Origin: Limnomonas spitsbergensis
Taxonomy: Eukaryota; Chlorophyta; Chlorophyceae; Chlamydomonadales
Reading direction: 5' to 3'
Assembly: GCA_037349105.1 (NCBI GenBank)
Contig: JAYJMM010000119.1
Location: 7,575,001-7,639,000 of the forward strand
DNA length: 64,000 nt
Shown: in pieces, positions 34,401 through 49,400 of the stretch
Layout of the letters: every line of letters starts with the position of its first letter
Position numbering within the stretch: position 1 is the stretch's first letter
Notes under the pieces: model-generated
Database searches by the model: none
What the model was told of the DNA's origin: nothing
Seen by the model: the letters and a program-made list of their open reading frames with translations, nothing else
Program-made: the position numbers and the translations under genes

Positions 34401-37400
34401 TAATGAGGGGGGGGGTCGCAACTTAATGAGGGGGGGGTCGCAACTTAATGAGGGGGGGGGGTCGCAACTTAATGAGGGGGGGGTCGCAACTTAATGAGGG
34501 GGGGGGTCGCAACTTAATGAGGGGGGGGGTCGCAACTTAATGAGGGGGGGGGTCGCAACTTAATGAGGGGGGGGTCGCAACTTAATGAAGGTGGGGTCGC
34601 AACTTAATGAGGGGGGGTCGCAACTTAATGAGGGGGGGGGTCGCAACTTAATGAGGGGGGGGTCGCAACTTAATGAGGGGGGGTCGCAACTTAATGAGGG
34701 GGGGGGTCGCAACTTAATGAGGGGGGGTCGCAACTTAATGAGGGGGGGGGTCGCAACTAATGAGGGGGGGGGTCGCAACTTAATGAGGGGGGTGGTCGCA
34801 ACTTAATGAAGGTGGGGTCGCAACTTAATGAGGAGGGGTCGCAACTTAATGAGGGGGGGGTCGCAACTTAATGAGGGGGGGGTCGCAACTTAATGAGGGG
34901 GGGGGTCGCAACTTAATGAGGGGGGGGGGTCGCAACTTAATGAAGGTGGGTCGCAACTTAATGAGGAGGGGTCGCAACTTAATGAGGGGGGGGTCGCAAC
35001 TTAATGAGGGGGGGGTCGCAACTTAATGAGGGGGGGTCGCAACTTAATGAGGGGGGGGGTCGCAACTTAATGAGGGGGGGGGGTCGCAACTTAATGAGGG
35101 GGGGTCGCAACTTAATGAGGGCGGGGTTGCAACTTAATGAGGGGGGGGGTCGCAACTTAATGAGGGGGGGTCGCAACTTAATGAGGGGGGGGGCGCAACT
35201 TAATGAGGGGGGGTCGCAACTTAATGAGGGGGGGGGTCGCAACTTAATGAGGAGGGGGGTCGCAACTTAATGAGGGGGGGGTCGCAACTTAATGAGGGGG
35301 GGGGTCGCAACTTAATGAGGGGGGGGGTCGCAACTTAATGAGGGGGGGGTCGCAACTTAATGAGGAGGGGGGTCGCAACTTAATGAGGAGGGGGGTCGCA
35401 ACTTAATGAGGGGGGGGGTCGCAACTTAATGAGGGGGGGGGTCGCAACTTAATGAGGGGGGGGGTCGCAACTTAATGAGGAGGGGGGGTCGCAACTTAAT
35501 GAGGAGGGGGGTCGCAACTTAATGAGGGGGGGGGGTCGCAACTTAATGAGGGGGGGGGTCGCAACTTAATGAGGGGGGGGGTCGCAACTTAATGAGGGGG
35601 GGGGTCGCAACTTAATGAGGAGGGGGGTCGCAACTTAATGAGGGGGGGGTCGCAACTTAATGAGGGGGGGGGGTTGCAACTTAATGAGGGGGGGGTCGCA
35701 ACTTAATGAGGGGGGGTCGCAACTTAATGAGGGGGGGGGTCGCAACTTAATGAGGGGGGGGGTTGCAACTTAATGAGGGGGGGGGTCGCAACTTAATGAG
35801 GGGGGGGTCGCAACTTAATGAGGGGGGGGGTCGCAACTTAATGAGGGGGGGGGTCGCAACTTAATGAGGAGGGGGGTCGCAACTTAATGAGGAGGGGGGT
35901 CGCAACTTAATGAGGGGGGGGGTCGCAACTTAATGAGGGGGGGGGTCGCAACTTAATGAGGGGGGGGGTCGCAACTTAATGAGGGGGGGGGTCGCAACTT
36001 AATGAGGAGGGGGGTCGCAACTTAATGAGGAGGGGGGTCGCAACTTAATGAGGGGGGGGGTCGCAACTTAATGAGGGGGGGGTCGCAACTTAATGAGGGG
36101 GGGGGTCGCAACTTAATGAGGGGGGGGGGTCGCAACTTAATGAGGAGGGGGGTCGCAACTTAATGAGGGGGGGGTCGCAACTTAATGAGGGGGGGGGGGT
36201 CGCAACTTAATGAGGGGGGGGTCGCAACTTAATGAGGGGGGGGTCGCAACTTAATGAGGGGGGGGTCGCAACTTAATGAGGGGGGGGGTCGCAACTTAAT
36301 GAGGGGGGGGGTCGCAACTTAATGAGGGGGGGGGTCGCAACTTAATGAAGGTGGGGTCGCAACTTAATGAGGGGGGGGTCGCAACTTAATGAGGGGGGGG
36401 TCGCAACTTAATGAGGGGGGGGTCGCAACTTAATGAGGGGGGGTCGCAACTTAATGAGGGGGGGGGTCGCAACTTAATGAGGGGGGGTCGCAACTTAATG
36501 AGGGGGGGGGTCGCAACTTAATGAGGGGGGGGGTCGCAACTTAATGAGGGGGGTGGTCGCAACTTAATGAAGGTGGGGTCGCAACTTAATGAGGAGGGGT
36601 CGCAACTTAATGAGGGGGGGGTCGCAACTTAATGAGGGGGGGGTCGCAACTTAATGAGGGGGGGGGTCGCAACTTAATGAGGGGGGGGGGTCGCAACTTA
36701 ATGAAGGTGGGGTCGCAACTTAATGAGGAGGGGTCGCAACTTAATGAGGGGGGGGTCGCAACTTAATGAGGGGGGGGTCGCAACTTAATGAGGGGGGGTC
36801 GCAACTTAATGAGGGGGGGGGTCGCAACTTAATGAGGGGGGGGTCGCAACTTAATGAGGGGGGGTCGCAACTTAATGAGGGCGGGGTTGCAACTTAATGA
36901 GGGGGGGGGTCGCAACTTAATGAGGGGGGGTCGCAACTTAATGAGGGGGGGGGCGCAACTTAATGAGGGGGGGTCGCAACTTAATGAGGGGGGGGGTCGC
37001 AACTTAATGAGGAGGGGGGTCGCAACTTAATGAGGGGGGGGGTCGCAACTTAATGAGGGGGGGGGTCGCAACTTAATGAGGGGGGGGGTCGCAACTTAAT
37101 GAGGGGGGGTCGCAACTTAATGAGGAGGGGGGTCGCAACTTAATGAGGAGGGGGGTCGCAACTTAATGAGGGGGGGGGGTCGCAACTTAATGAGGGGGGG
37201 GGTCGCAACTTAATGAGGGGGGGGGTCGCAACTTAATGAGGAGGGGGGTCGCAACTTAATGAGGAGGGGGGTCGCAACTTAATGAGGGGGGGGGTCGCAA
37301 CTTAATGAGGGGGGGGGTCGCAACTTAATGAGGGGGGGGGTCGCAACTTAATGAGGGGGGGGGTCGCAACTTAATGAGGAGGGGGGTCGCAACTTAATGA

Positions 37401-40400
37401 GGGGGGGGGGTCGCAACTTAATGAGGAGGGGGGGTCGCAACTTAATGAGGAGGGGTCGCAACTTAATGAGGGGGGGGTCGCAACTTAATGAGGGGGGGGT
37501 CGCAACTTAATGAGGGGGGGGGTCGCAACTTAATGAGGGGGGGGGTCGCAACTTAATGAGGGGGGGGTCGCAACTTAATGAGGGGGGGGGTCGCAACTTA
37601 ATGAGGGGGGGGGTCGCAACTTAATGAGGAGGGGTCGCAACTTAATGAGGGGGGGGTCGCAACTTAATGAGGGGGGGGGGTCGCAACTTAATGAGGGGGG
37701 GGGTCGCAACTTAATGAGGGGGGGGGTCGCAACTTAATGAAGGTGGGGTCGCAACTTAATGAGGAGGGGTCGCAACTTAATGAGGGGGGGGTCGCAACTT
37801 AATGAGGGGGGGGTCGCAACTTAATGAGGGGGGGTCGCAACTTAATGAGGGGGGGGTCGCAACTTAATAAGGGGGGGGTCGCAACTTAATGAGGGGGGTC
37901 GCAACTTAATGAGGGGGGGGTTGCAACTTAATGAGGGGGGGGGTCGCAACTTAATGAGGGGGGGTCGCAACTTAATGAGGGGGGGGGCGCAACTTAATGA
38001 GGGGGGGGTCGCAACTTAATGAGGGGGGGGGTCGCAACTTAATGAGGGGGGGGGTCGCAACTTAATGAGGGGGGGGGGTCGCAACTTAATGAGGGGGGGG
38101 TTCGCAACTTAATGAGGGGGGGGGTTGCAACTTAATGAGGGGGGGTCGCAACTTAATGAGGAGGGGGGTCGCAACTTAATGAGGAGGGGGGTCGCAACTT
38201 AATGAGGGGGGGGGTCGCAACTTAATGAGGGGGGGGGTCGCAACTTAATGAGGGGGGGGGTCGCAACTTAATGAGGAGGGGGGTCGCAACTTAATGAGGG
38301 GGGGGGTCGCAACTTAATGAGGGGGGGGGTCGCAACTTAATGAGGGGGGGGGTCGATACTTAATGAGGGGGGGGGGTCGCAACTTAATGAGGGGGGGGGG
38401 TCGCAACTTAATGAGGAGGGGGGTCGCAACTTAATGAGGGGGGGGGGTCGCAACTTAATGAGGAGGGGGGTCGCAACTTAATGAGGGGGGGGGTCGCAAC
38501 TTAATGAGGGGGGGGTCGCAACTTAATGAGGGGGGGGGTCGCAACTTAATGAGGGGGGGGGTCGCAACTTAATGAGGGGGGGGGTGGCAACTTAATGAAG
38601 GTGGGGTCGCAACTTAATGAGGAGGGGTCGCAACTTAATGAGGGGGGGGTCGCAACTTAATGAGGGGGGGGTCGCAACTTAATGAGGGGGGGTCGCAACT
38701 TAATGAGGGGGGGGTCGCAACTTAATGAGGGGGGGGGTCGCAACTTAATGAGGGGGGGGGTCGCAACTTAATGAGGGGGGGTCGCAACTTAATGAGGGGG
38801 GGGTCGCAACTTAATGAGGGGGGGGGTCGCAACTTAATGAGGGGGGGGGTCGCAACTTAATGAGGGGGGGGGGTCGCAACTTAATGAGGGGGGGGGGTCG
38901 CAACTTAATGAGGGGGGGGGTCGCAACTTAATGAGGGGGGGTCGCAACTTAATGAGGAGGGGGGTCGCAACTAATGAGGAGGGGGGTCGCAACTTAATGA
39001 GGGGGGGGGGTCGCAACTTAATGAGGGGGGGGGTCGCAACTTAATGAGGGGGGGGGTCGCAACTTAATGAGGAGGGGGGTCGCAACTTAATGAGGAGGGG
39101 GGTCGCAACTTAATGAGGGGGGGGGTCGCAACTTAATGAGGGGGGGGGTCGCAACTTAATGAGGGGGGGGGGTCGCAACTTAATGAGGGGGTAGGTCGCA
39201 ACTTAATGAGGAGGGGGGTCGCAACTTAATGAGGGGGGGGGTCGCAACTTAATGAGGAGGGGGGTCGCAACTTAATGAGGGGGGGGTCGCAACTTAATGA
39301 GGGGGGGGTCGCAACTTAATGAGGGGGGGGTCGCAACTTAATGAGGAGGGGGGTCGCAACTTAATGAGGGGGGGGGTCGCAACTTAATGAGGGGGGGTCG
39401 CAACTTAATGAGGGGGGGGGTCGCAACTTAATGAGGAGGGGGGTCGCAACTTAATGAGGGGGGGGGTCGCAACTTAATGAGGAGGGGGGTCGCAACTTAA
39501 TGAGGGGGGGGGTCGCAACTTAATGAGGGGGGGGGTCGCAACTTAATGAGGAGGGGGGTCGCAACTTAATGAGGGGGGGGTCGCAACTTAATGAGGGGGG
39601 GGGGTCGCAACTTAATGAGGGGGGGGGGTCGCAACTTAATGAGGGGGGGGGTCGCAACTTAATGAGGGGGGGGGTCGCAACTTAATGAGGAGGGGGGTCG
39701 CAACTTAATGAGGGGGGGGGTCGCAACTTAATGAGGGGGGGGGTCGCAACTTAATGAGGAGGGGGGTCGCAACTTAATGAGGAGGGGGGTCGCAACTTAA
39801 TGAGGGGGGGGGTCGCAACTTAATGAGGGGGGGGGTCGCAACTTAATGAGGGGGGGGTCGCAACTTAATGAGGAGGGGGGTCGCAACTTAATGAGGGGGG
39901 GGTCGCAACTTAATGAGGGGGGGGGTCGCAACTTAATGAGGAGGGGGGTCGCAACTTAATGAGGAGGGGGGTCGCAACTTAATGAGGAGGGGGGTCGCAA
40001 CTTAATGAGGGGGGGTCGCAACTTAATGAGGGGGGGGTCGCAACTTAATGAGGGGGGGGGTCGCAACTTAATGAGGGGGGGGGTCGCAACTTAATGAGGG
40101 GGGGGTCGCAACTTAATGAGGGGTGGGTCGCAACTTAATGAGGGGGGGGGTCGCAACTTAATGAGGGGGGGGGTCGCAACTTAATGAGGGGGGGGGTCGC
40201 AACTTAATGAGGGGGGGGGTCGCAACTTAATGAGGAGGGGGGTCGCAACTTAATGAGGAGGGGGGTCGCAACTTAATGAGGAGGGGTGTCGCAACTTAAT
40301 GAGGGGGGGGGTCGCAACTTAATGAGGGGGGTGGGTCGCAACTTAATGAGGGGGGGGGTCGCAACTTAATGAGGAGGGGGGTCGCAACTTAATGAGGGGG

Positions 40401-43400
40401 GGGTCGCAACTTAATGAGGGGGGGGGTCGCAACTTAATGAGGAGGGGGGTCGCAACTTAATGAGGAGGGGGGTCGCAACTTAATGAGGAGGGGGGTCGCA
40501 ACTTAATGAGGGGGGGTCGCAACTTAATGAGGGGGGGGTCGCAACTTAATGAGGGGGGGGGTCGCAACTTAATGAGGGGGGGGGTCGCAACTTAATGAGG
40601 GGGGGGTCGCAACTTAATGAGGGGGGGGGTCGCAACTTAATGAGGGGGGGGGTCGCAAGTTAATGAGGGGGGGGGTCGCAACTTAATGAGGAGGGGGGTC
40701 GCAACTTAATGAGGGGGGTCGCAACTTAATGAGGGGGGGTCGCAACTTAATGAGGGGGGGGGTCGCAACTTAATGAGGGGGGGGGTCGCAACTTAATGAG
40801 GGGGGGTCGCAACTTAATGAGGGGGGGGGTCGCAACTTAATGAGGGGGGGGGTCGCAACTTAATGAGGGGGGGGGTCGCAACGTAATGAGGGGGGGGGTC
40901 GCAACTTAATGAAGGGGGGGGGTCGCAACTTAATGAGGGGGGGGGTCGCAACTTAATGAGGGGGGGGGTCGCAACTTAATGAGGGGGGGGGTCGCAACTT
41001 AATGAGGGGGGGGGTCGCAACTTAATGAGGGGGGGGGTCGCAACTTAATGAGGGGGGGGGTCGCAACTTAATGAGGGGGGGGGTTGCAACTTAATGAGGG
41101 GGGGTCGCAACTTAATGAGGAGGGGGGTCGCAACTTAATGAGGAGGGGGGTCGCAACTTAATGAGGGGGGGGGTCGCAACTTAATGAGGGGGGGGGTCGC
41201 AACTTAATGAGGGGGGGGGTCGCAACTTAATGAGGAGGGGGGTCGCAACTTAATGAGGGGGGGGGTCGCAACTTAATGAGGGGGGGTCGCAACTTAATGA
41301 GGGGGGGGTTGCAACTTAATGAGGGGGGGGGTCGCAACTTAATGAGGGGGGGTCGCAACTTAATGAGGGGGGGGGCGCAACTTAATGAGGGGGGTCGCAA
41401 CTTAATGAGGGGGGGGGTCGCAACTTAATGAGGGGGGGGGTCGCAACTTAATGAGGGGGGGGGTCGCAACTTAATGAGGGGGGGGGTCGCAACTTAATGA
41501 GGGGGGGGGTTGCAACTTAATGAGGGGGGGGGTCGCAACTTAATGAGGAGGGGGGTCGCAACTTAATGAGGAGGGGGGTCGCAACTTAATGAGGGGGGGG
41601 GTCGCAACTTAATGAGGGGGGGGGTCGCAACTTAATGAGGGGGGGGGTCGCAACTTAATGAGGAGGGGGGTCGCAACTTAATGAGGAGGGGGGTCGCAAC
41701 TTAATGAGGGGGGGGGTCGCAACTTAATGAGGGGGGGGGTCGCAACTTAATGAGGGGGGGGGGTCGCAACTTAATGAGGGGGGGGGTCGCAACTTAATGA
41801 GGAGGGGGGTCGCAACATAATGAGGGGGGGGGGGTCGCAACTTAATGAGGAGGGGGGTCGCAACTTAATGAGGGGGGGGTCGCAACTTAATGAGGGGGGG
41901 GGTCGCAACTTAATGAGGGGGGGGGTCGCAACTTAATGAGGGGGGGGGTCGCAACTTAATGAGGGGGGGGGTCGCAACTTAATGAGGAGGGGGGTCGCAA
42001 CTTAATGAGGGGGGGGGTCGCAACTTAATGAGGGGGGGGGTCGCAACTTAATGAGGAGGGGGGGTCGCAACTTAATGAGGAGGGGGGTCGCAACTTAATG
42101 AGGAGGGGGGTCGCAACTTAATGAGGAGGGGGGTCGCAACTTAATGAGGGGGGGGGTCGCAACTTAATGAGGGGGGGGGTCGCAACTTAATGAGGGGGGG
42201 GGGTCGCAACTTAATGAGGAGGGGGGTCGCAACTTAATGAGGGGGGGGGTCGCAACTTAATGAGGGGGGGGGTCGCAACTTAATGAGGAGGGGGGTCGCA
42301 ACTTAATGAGGAGGGGGGTCGCAACTTAATGAGGAGGGGGGTCGCAACTTAATGAGGGGGGGTCGCAACTTAATGAGGGGGGGGTCGCAACTTAATGAGG
42401 GGGGGGGTCGCAACTTAATGAGGGGGGGGGGTCGCAACTTAATGAGGGGGGGGTCGCAACTTAATGAGGGGTGGGTCGCAACTTAATGAGGGGGGGGGTC
42501 GCAACTTAATGAGGGGGGGGGTCGCAACTTAATGAGGGGGGGGGTCGCAACTTAATGAGGGGGGGGGTCGCAACGTAATGAGGGGGGGGGTCGCAACTTA
42601 ATGAAGGGGGGGGGTCGCAACTTAATGAGGGGGGGGGTCGCAACTTAATGAGGGGGGGGGTCGCAACTTAATGAGGGGGGGGGTCGCAACTTAATGAGGG
42701 GGGGGGTCGCAACTTAATGAGGGGGGGGGTCGCAACTTAATGAGGGGGGGGGTCGCAACTTAATGAGGGGGGGGGTCGCAACTTAATGAGGGGGGGGGTT
42801 GCAACTTAATGAGGGGGGGTCGCAACTTAATGAGGAGGGGGGTCGCAACTTAATGAGGAGGGGGGTCGCAACTTAATGAGGGGGGGGGTCGCAACTTAAT
42901 GAGGGGGGGGGTCGCAACTTAATGAGGGGGGGGGTCGCAACTTAATGAGGAGGGGGGTCGCAACTTAATGAGGGGGGGGGTCGCAACTTAATGAGGGGGG
43001 GGGTCGCAACTTAATGAGGGGGGGGTTGCAACTTAATGAGGGGGGGGGTCGCAACTTAATGAGGGGGGGTCGCAACTTAATGAGGGGGGGGGCGCAACTT
43101 AATGAGGGGGGGTCGCAACTTAATGAGGGGGGGGGTCGCAACTTAATGAGGGGGGGGGTCGCAACTTAATGAGGGGGGGGGTCGCAACTTAATGAGGGGG
43201 GGGGTCGCAACTTAATGAGGGGGGGGGTTGCAACTTAATGAGGGGGGGTCGCAACTTAATGAGGAGGGGGGTCGCAACTTAATGAGGAGGGGGGTCGCAA
43301 CTTAATGAGGGGGGGGGTCGCAACTTAATGAGGGGGGGGGTCGCAACTTAATGAGGGGGGGGGTCGCAACTTAATGAGGAGGGGGGTCGCAACTTAATGA

Positions 43401-46400
43401 GGAGGGGGGTCGCAACTTAATGAGGGGGGGGGTCGCAACTTAATGAGGGGGGGGGTCGCAACTTAATGAGGGGGGGGGGTCGCAACTTAATGAGGGGGGG
43501 GGTCGCAACTTAATGAGGAGGGGGGTCGCAACTTAATGAGGGGGGGGGGTCGCAACTTAATGAGGAGGGGGGTCGCAATTTAATGAGGAGGGGTCGCAAC
43601 TTAATGAGGGGGGGGTCGCAACTTAATGAGGAGGGGGGTCGCAACTTAATGAGGGGGGGTCGCAACTTAATGAGGGGGGGGTCGCAACTTAATGAGGGGG
43701 GTGGTCGCAACTTAATGAGGGGGGGGGTCGCAACTTAATGAGGGGGGGTCGCAACTTAATGAGGAGGGGGGTCGCAACTTAATGAGGAGGGGGGTCGCAA
43801 CTTAATGAGGGGGGGGGTCGCAACTTAATGAGGGGGGGGGTCGCAACTTAATGAGGGGGGGGGTCGCAACTTAATGAGGAGGGGGGTCGCAACTTAATGA
43901 GGAGGGGGGTCGCAACTTAATGAGGGGGGGGGTCGCAACTTAATGAGGGGGGGGGGTCGCAACTTAATGAGGGGGGGGGGTCGCAACTTAATGAGGGGGG
44001 GGGTCGCAACTTAATGAGGAGGGGGGTCGCAACTTAATGAGGGGGGGGGGTCGCAACTTAATGAGGAGGGGGGTCGCAACTTAATGAGGGGGGGGGTCGC
44101 AACTTAATGAGGGGGGGGGTCGCAACTTAATGAGGGGGGGGTCGCAACTTAATGAGGAGGGGGGTCGCAACTTAATGAGGGGGGGGTCGCAACTTAATGA
44201 GGGGGGGTCGCAACTTAATGAGGAGGGGGGTCGCAACTTAATGAGGAGGGGGGTCGCAACTAAATGAGGGGGGGGGTCGCAACTTAATGAGGAGGGGGGT
44301 CGCAACTTAATGAGGGGGGGGGTCGCAACTTAATGAGGGGGGGGGTCGCAACTTAATGAGGGGGGGGTTGCAACTTAATGAGGGGGGGTCGCAACTTAAT
44401 GAGGAGGGGGGGTCGCAACTTAATGAGGAGGGGGGTCGCAACTTAATGAGGGGGGGGGTCGCAACTTAATGAGGGGGGGGGTCGCAACTTAATGAGGGGG
44501 GGGGTCGCAACTTAATGAGGAGGGGGGTCGCAACTTAATGAGGAGGGGGGTCGCAACTTAATGAGGGGGGGGGTCGCAACTTAATGAGGGGGGGGGTCGC
44601 AACTTAATGAGGGGGGGGGGGTCGCAACTTAATGAGGGGGGGGGTCGCAACTTAATGAGGAGGGGGGTCGCAACTTAATGAGGGGGGGGGGGTCGCAACT
44701 TAATGAGGAGGGGGGTCGCAATTTAATGAGGAGGGGTCGCAACTTAATGAGGGGGGGGTCGCAACTTAATGAGGAGGGGGGTCGCAACTTAATGAGGGGG
44801 GGTCGCAACTTAATGAGGGGGGGGTCGCAACTTAATGAGGGGGGGGGTCGCAACTTAATGAGGGGGGGGGTCGCAACTTAATGAGGGGGGGGTCGCAACT
44901 TAATGAGGGGTGGGTCGCAACTTAATGAGGGGGGGGGTCGCAACTTAATGAGGGGGGGGGTCGCAACTTAATGAGGGGGGGGGTCGCAACTTAATGAGGG
45001 GGGGGGTCGCAACGTAATGAGGGGGGGGGTCGCAACTTAATAAAGGGGGGGGGTCGCAACTTAATGAGGGGGGGGGTCGCAACTTAATGAGGGGGGGGGT
45101 TGCAACTTAATGAGGGGGGGGGTCGCAACTTAATGAGGGGGGGGGTCGCAACTTAATGAGGGGGGGGGTCGCAACTTAATGAGGGGGGGGGTCGCAACTT
45201 AATGAGGGGGGGGGTTGCAACTTAATGAGGGGGGGTCGCAACTTAATGAGGAGGGGGGTCGCAACTTAATGAGGAGGGGGGTCGCAACTTAATGAGGGGG
45301 GGGGTCGCAACTTAATGAGGGGGGGGGTCGCAACTTAATGAGGGGGGGGGTCGCAACTTAATGAGGAGGGGGGTCGCAACTTAATGAGGGGGGGGGTCGC
45401 AACTTAATGAGGGGGGGTCGCAACTTAATGAGGGGGGGGTTGCAACTTAATGAGGGGGGGGGTCGCAACTTAATGAGGGGGGGTCGCAACTTAATGAGGG
45501 GGGGGGCGCAACTTAATGAGGGGGGGGGTCGCAACTTAATGAGGGGGGGGGTCGCAACTTGATGAGGGGGGGGGTCGCAACTTAATGAGGGGGGGGGTCG
45601 CAACTTAATGAGGGGGGGGGGTCGCAACTTAATGAGGGGGGGGGTTGCAACTTAATGAGGGGGGGTCGCAACTTAATGAGGAGGGGGGTCGCAACTTAAT
45701 GAGGAGGGGGGTCGCAACTTAATGAGGGGGGGGGTCGCAACTTAATGAGGGGGGGGGTCGCAACTTAATGAGGGGGGGGGTCGCAACTTAATGAGGAGGG
45801 GGGTCGCAACTTAATGAGGAGGGGGGTCGCAACTTAATGAGGGGGGGGGTCGCAACTTAATGAGGGGGGGGGTCGCAACTTAATGAGGGGGGGGGGTCGC
45901 AACTTAATGAGGGGGGGGGTCGCAACTTAATGAGGAGGGGGGTCGCAACTTAATGAGGGGGGGGGGGTCGCAACTTAATGAGGAGGGGGGTCGCAACTTA
46001 ATGAGGAGGGGTCGCAACTTAATGAGGGGGGGGGGTCGCAACTTAATGAGGGGGGGGTCGCAACTTAATGAGGGGGGGGTCGCAACTTAATGAGGGGGGG
46101 GGTCGCAACTTAATGAAGGTGGGGTCGCAACTTAATGAGGAGGGGTCGCAACTTAATGAGGGGTGGGTCGCAACTTAATGAGGGGGGGGTCGCAACTTAA
46201 TGAGGGGGGGTCGCAACTTAATGAGGGGGGGGGTCGCAACTTAATGAGGGGGGGGGTCGCAACTTAATGAGGGGGGGTCGCAACTTAATGAGGGGGGGGT
46301 CGCAACTTAATGAGGGGGGGGGTCGCAACTTAATGAGGGGGGGGGTCGCAACTTAATGAGGGGGGGGGTCGCAACTTAATGAGGGGGGGGGTCGCAACTT

Positions 46401-49400
46401 AATGAGGGGGGGGGGTCGCAACTTAATGAGGGGGGGTCGCAACTTAATGAGGAGGGGGGTCGCAACTTAATGAGGAGGGGGGTCGCAACTTAATGAGGGG
46501 GGGGGTCGCAACTTAATGAGGGGGGGGGGTCGCAACTTAATGAGGGGGGGGGTCGCAACTTAATGAGGAGGGGGGTCGCAACTTAATGAGGAGGGGGGTC
46601 GCAACTTAATGAGGGGGGGGGTCGCAACTTAATGAGGGGGGGGGTCGCAACTTAATGAGGGGGGGGGGTCGCAACTTAATGAGGGGGGGGGTCGCAACTT
46701 AATGAGGAGGGGGGTCGCAACTTAATGAGGGGGGGGGGTCGCAACTTAATGAGGAGGGGGGTCGCAACTTAATGAGGGGGGGGTCGCAACTTAATGAGGG
46801 GGGGGGTCGCAACTTAATGAGGGGGGGGTCGCAACTTAATGAGGAGGGGGGTCGCAACTTAATGAGGGGGGGGTCGCAACTTAATGAGGGGGGGTCGCAA
46901 CTTAATGAGGAGGGGGGTCGCAACTTAATGAGGAGGGGGGTCGCAACTAAATGAGGGGGGGGGGTCGCAACTTAATGAGGAGGGGGGTCGCAACTTAATG
47001 AGGGGGGGGGTCGCAACTTAATGAGGGGGGGGGTCGCAACTTAATGAGGAGGGTGGTCGCAACTTAATGAGGGGGGGGTCGCAACTTAATGAGGGGGGGG
47101 GTCGCAACTTAATGAGGGGGGGGGTCGCAACTTAATGAGGGGGGGGGTCGCAACTTAATGAGGGGGGGGGTCGCATCTTAATGAGGAGGGGGGTCGCAAC
47201 TTAATGAGGGGGGGGGTCGCAACTTAATGAGGGGGGGGGTCGCAACTTAATGAGGAGGGGGGTCGCAACTTAATGAGGAGGGGGGTCGCAACTTAATGAG
47301 GGGGGGGGTTGCAACTTAATGAGGGGGGGTCGCAACTTAATGAGGAGGGGGGTCGCAACTTAATGAGGGGGGGGGTCGCAACTTAATGAGGGGGGGGGTC
47401 GCAACTTAATGAGGAGGGGGGTCGCAACTTAATGAGGGGGGGGTCGCAACTTAATGAGGGGGGGGGTCGCAACTTAATGAGGAGGGGGGTCGCAACTTAA
47501 TGAGGAGGGGGGTCGCAACTTAATGAGGAGGGGGGTCGCAACTTAATGAGGGGGGGTCGCAACTTAATGAGGGGGGGGTCGCAACTTAATGAGGGGGGGG
47601 GGTCGCAACTTAATGAGGAGGGGGGTCGCAACTTAATGAGGAGGGGGGTCGCAACTTAATGAGGAGGGGGGTCGCAACTTAATGAGGGGGGGGGTCGCAA
47701 CTTAATGAGGGGGGGGGTCGCAACTTAATGAGGGGGGGGGTCGCATCTTAATGAGGAGGGGGGTCGCAACTTAATGAGGGGGGGGGTCGCAACTTAATGA
47801 GGGGGGGGGTCGCAACTTAATGAGGAGGGGGGTCGCAACTTAATGAGGAGGGGGGTCGCAACTTAATGAGGGGGGGGGTTGCAACTTAATGAGGGGGGGT
47901 CGCAACTTAATGAGGAGGGGGGTCGCAACTTAATGAGGGGGGGGGTCGCAACTTAATGAGGGGGGGGGTCGCAACTTAATGAGGAGGGGGGTCGCAACTT
48001 AATGAGGGGGGGGTCGCAACTTAATGAGGGGGGGGGTCGCAACTTAATGAGGAGGGGGGTCGCAACTTAATGAGGAGGGGGGTCGCAACTTAATGAGGAG
48101 GGGGGTCGCAACTTAATGAGGGGGGGTCGCAACTTAATGAGGGGGGGGTCGCAACTTAATGAGGGGGGGGGTCGCAACTTAATGAGGAGGGGGGTCGCAA
48201 CTTAATGAGGAGGGGGGTCGCAACTTAATGAGGAGGGGGGTCGCAACTTAATGAGGGGGGGGGTCGCAACTTAATGAGGGGGGGGTCGCAACTTAATGAG
48301 GGGGGGGGTCGCAACTTAATGAGGGGGGGGGTCGCAACTTAATGAGGGGGGGGGTCGCAACTTAATGAGGGGGGGGGTCGCAACTTAATGAGGGGGGGGG
48401 TCGCAACTTAATGAGGGGGGGGGTCGCAACTTAATGAGGAGGGGGGTCGCAACTTAATGAGGAGGGGGGTCGCAACTTAATGAGGAGGGGGGTCGCAATT
48501 TAATGAGGAGGGGGGTCGCAACTTAATGAGGAGGGGGGTCGCAACTTAATGAGGGGGGGGGTCGCAACTTAATGAGGGGGGGGGTCGCAACTTAATGAGG
48601 AGGGGGGTCGCAACTTAATGAGGAGGGGGGTCGCAACTTAATGAGGAGGGGGGTCGCAACTTAATGAGGAGGGGGGTCGCAACTTAATGAGGGGGGGGGT
48701 CGCAACTTAATGAGGGGGGGGGGTCGCAACTTAATGAGGGGGGGGGGTCGCAACTTAATGAGGAGGGGGGTCGCAACTTAATGAGGGGGGGGTCGCAACT
48801 TAATGAGGGGGGGGGTCGCAACTTAATGAGGAGGGGGGTCGCAACTTAATGAGGAGGGGGGTCGCAACTTAATGAGGAGGGGGGTCGCAACTTAATGAGG
48901 GGGGGTCGCAACTTAATGAGGGGGGGGTCGCAACTTAATGAGGGGGGGGGGTCGCAACTTAATGAGGAGGGGGGTCGCAACTTAATGAGGAGGGGGGTCG
49001 CAACTTAATGAGGAGGGGGGTCGCAACTTAATGAGGGGGGGGGTCGCAACTTAATGAGGGGGGGGGTCGCAACTTAATGAGGGGGGGGGTCGCAACTTAA
49101 TGAGGGGGGGGTCGCAACTTAATGAGGAGGGGGGTCGCAACTTAATGAGGGGGGGGTCGCAACTTAATGAGGAGGGGGGTCGCAACTTAATGAGGAGGGG
49201 GGTCGCAACTTAATGAGGGGGGGGGTCGCAACTTAATGAGGGGGGGGGTCGCAACTTAATGAGGAGGGGGGTCGCAACTTAATGAGGGGGGGGGTCGCAA
49301 CTTAATGAGGGGGGGGTCGCAACTTAATGAGGAGGGTGGTCGCAACTTAATGAGGGGGGGGTCGCAACTTAATGAGGGGGGGGGTCGCAACTTAATGAGG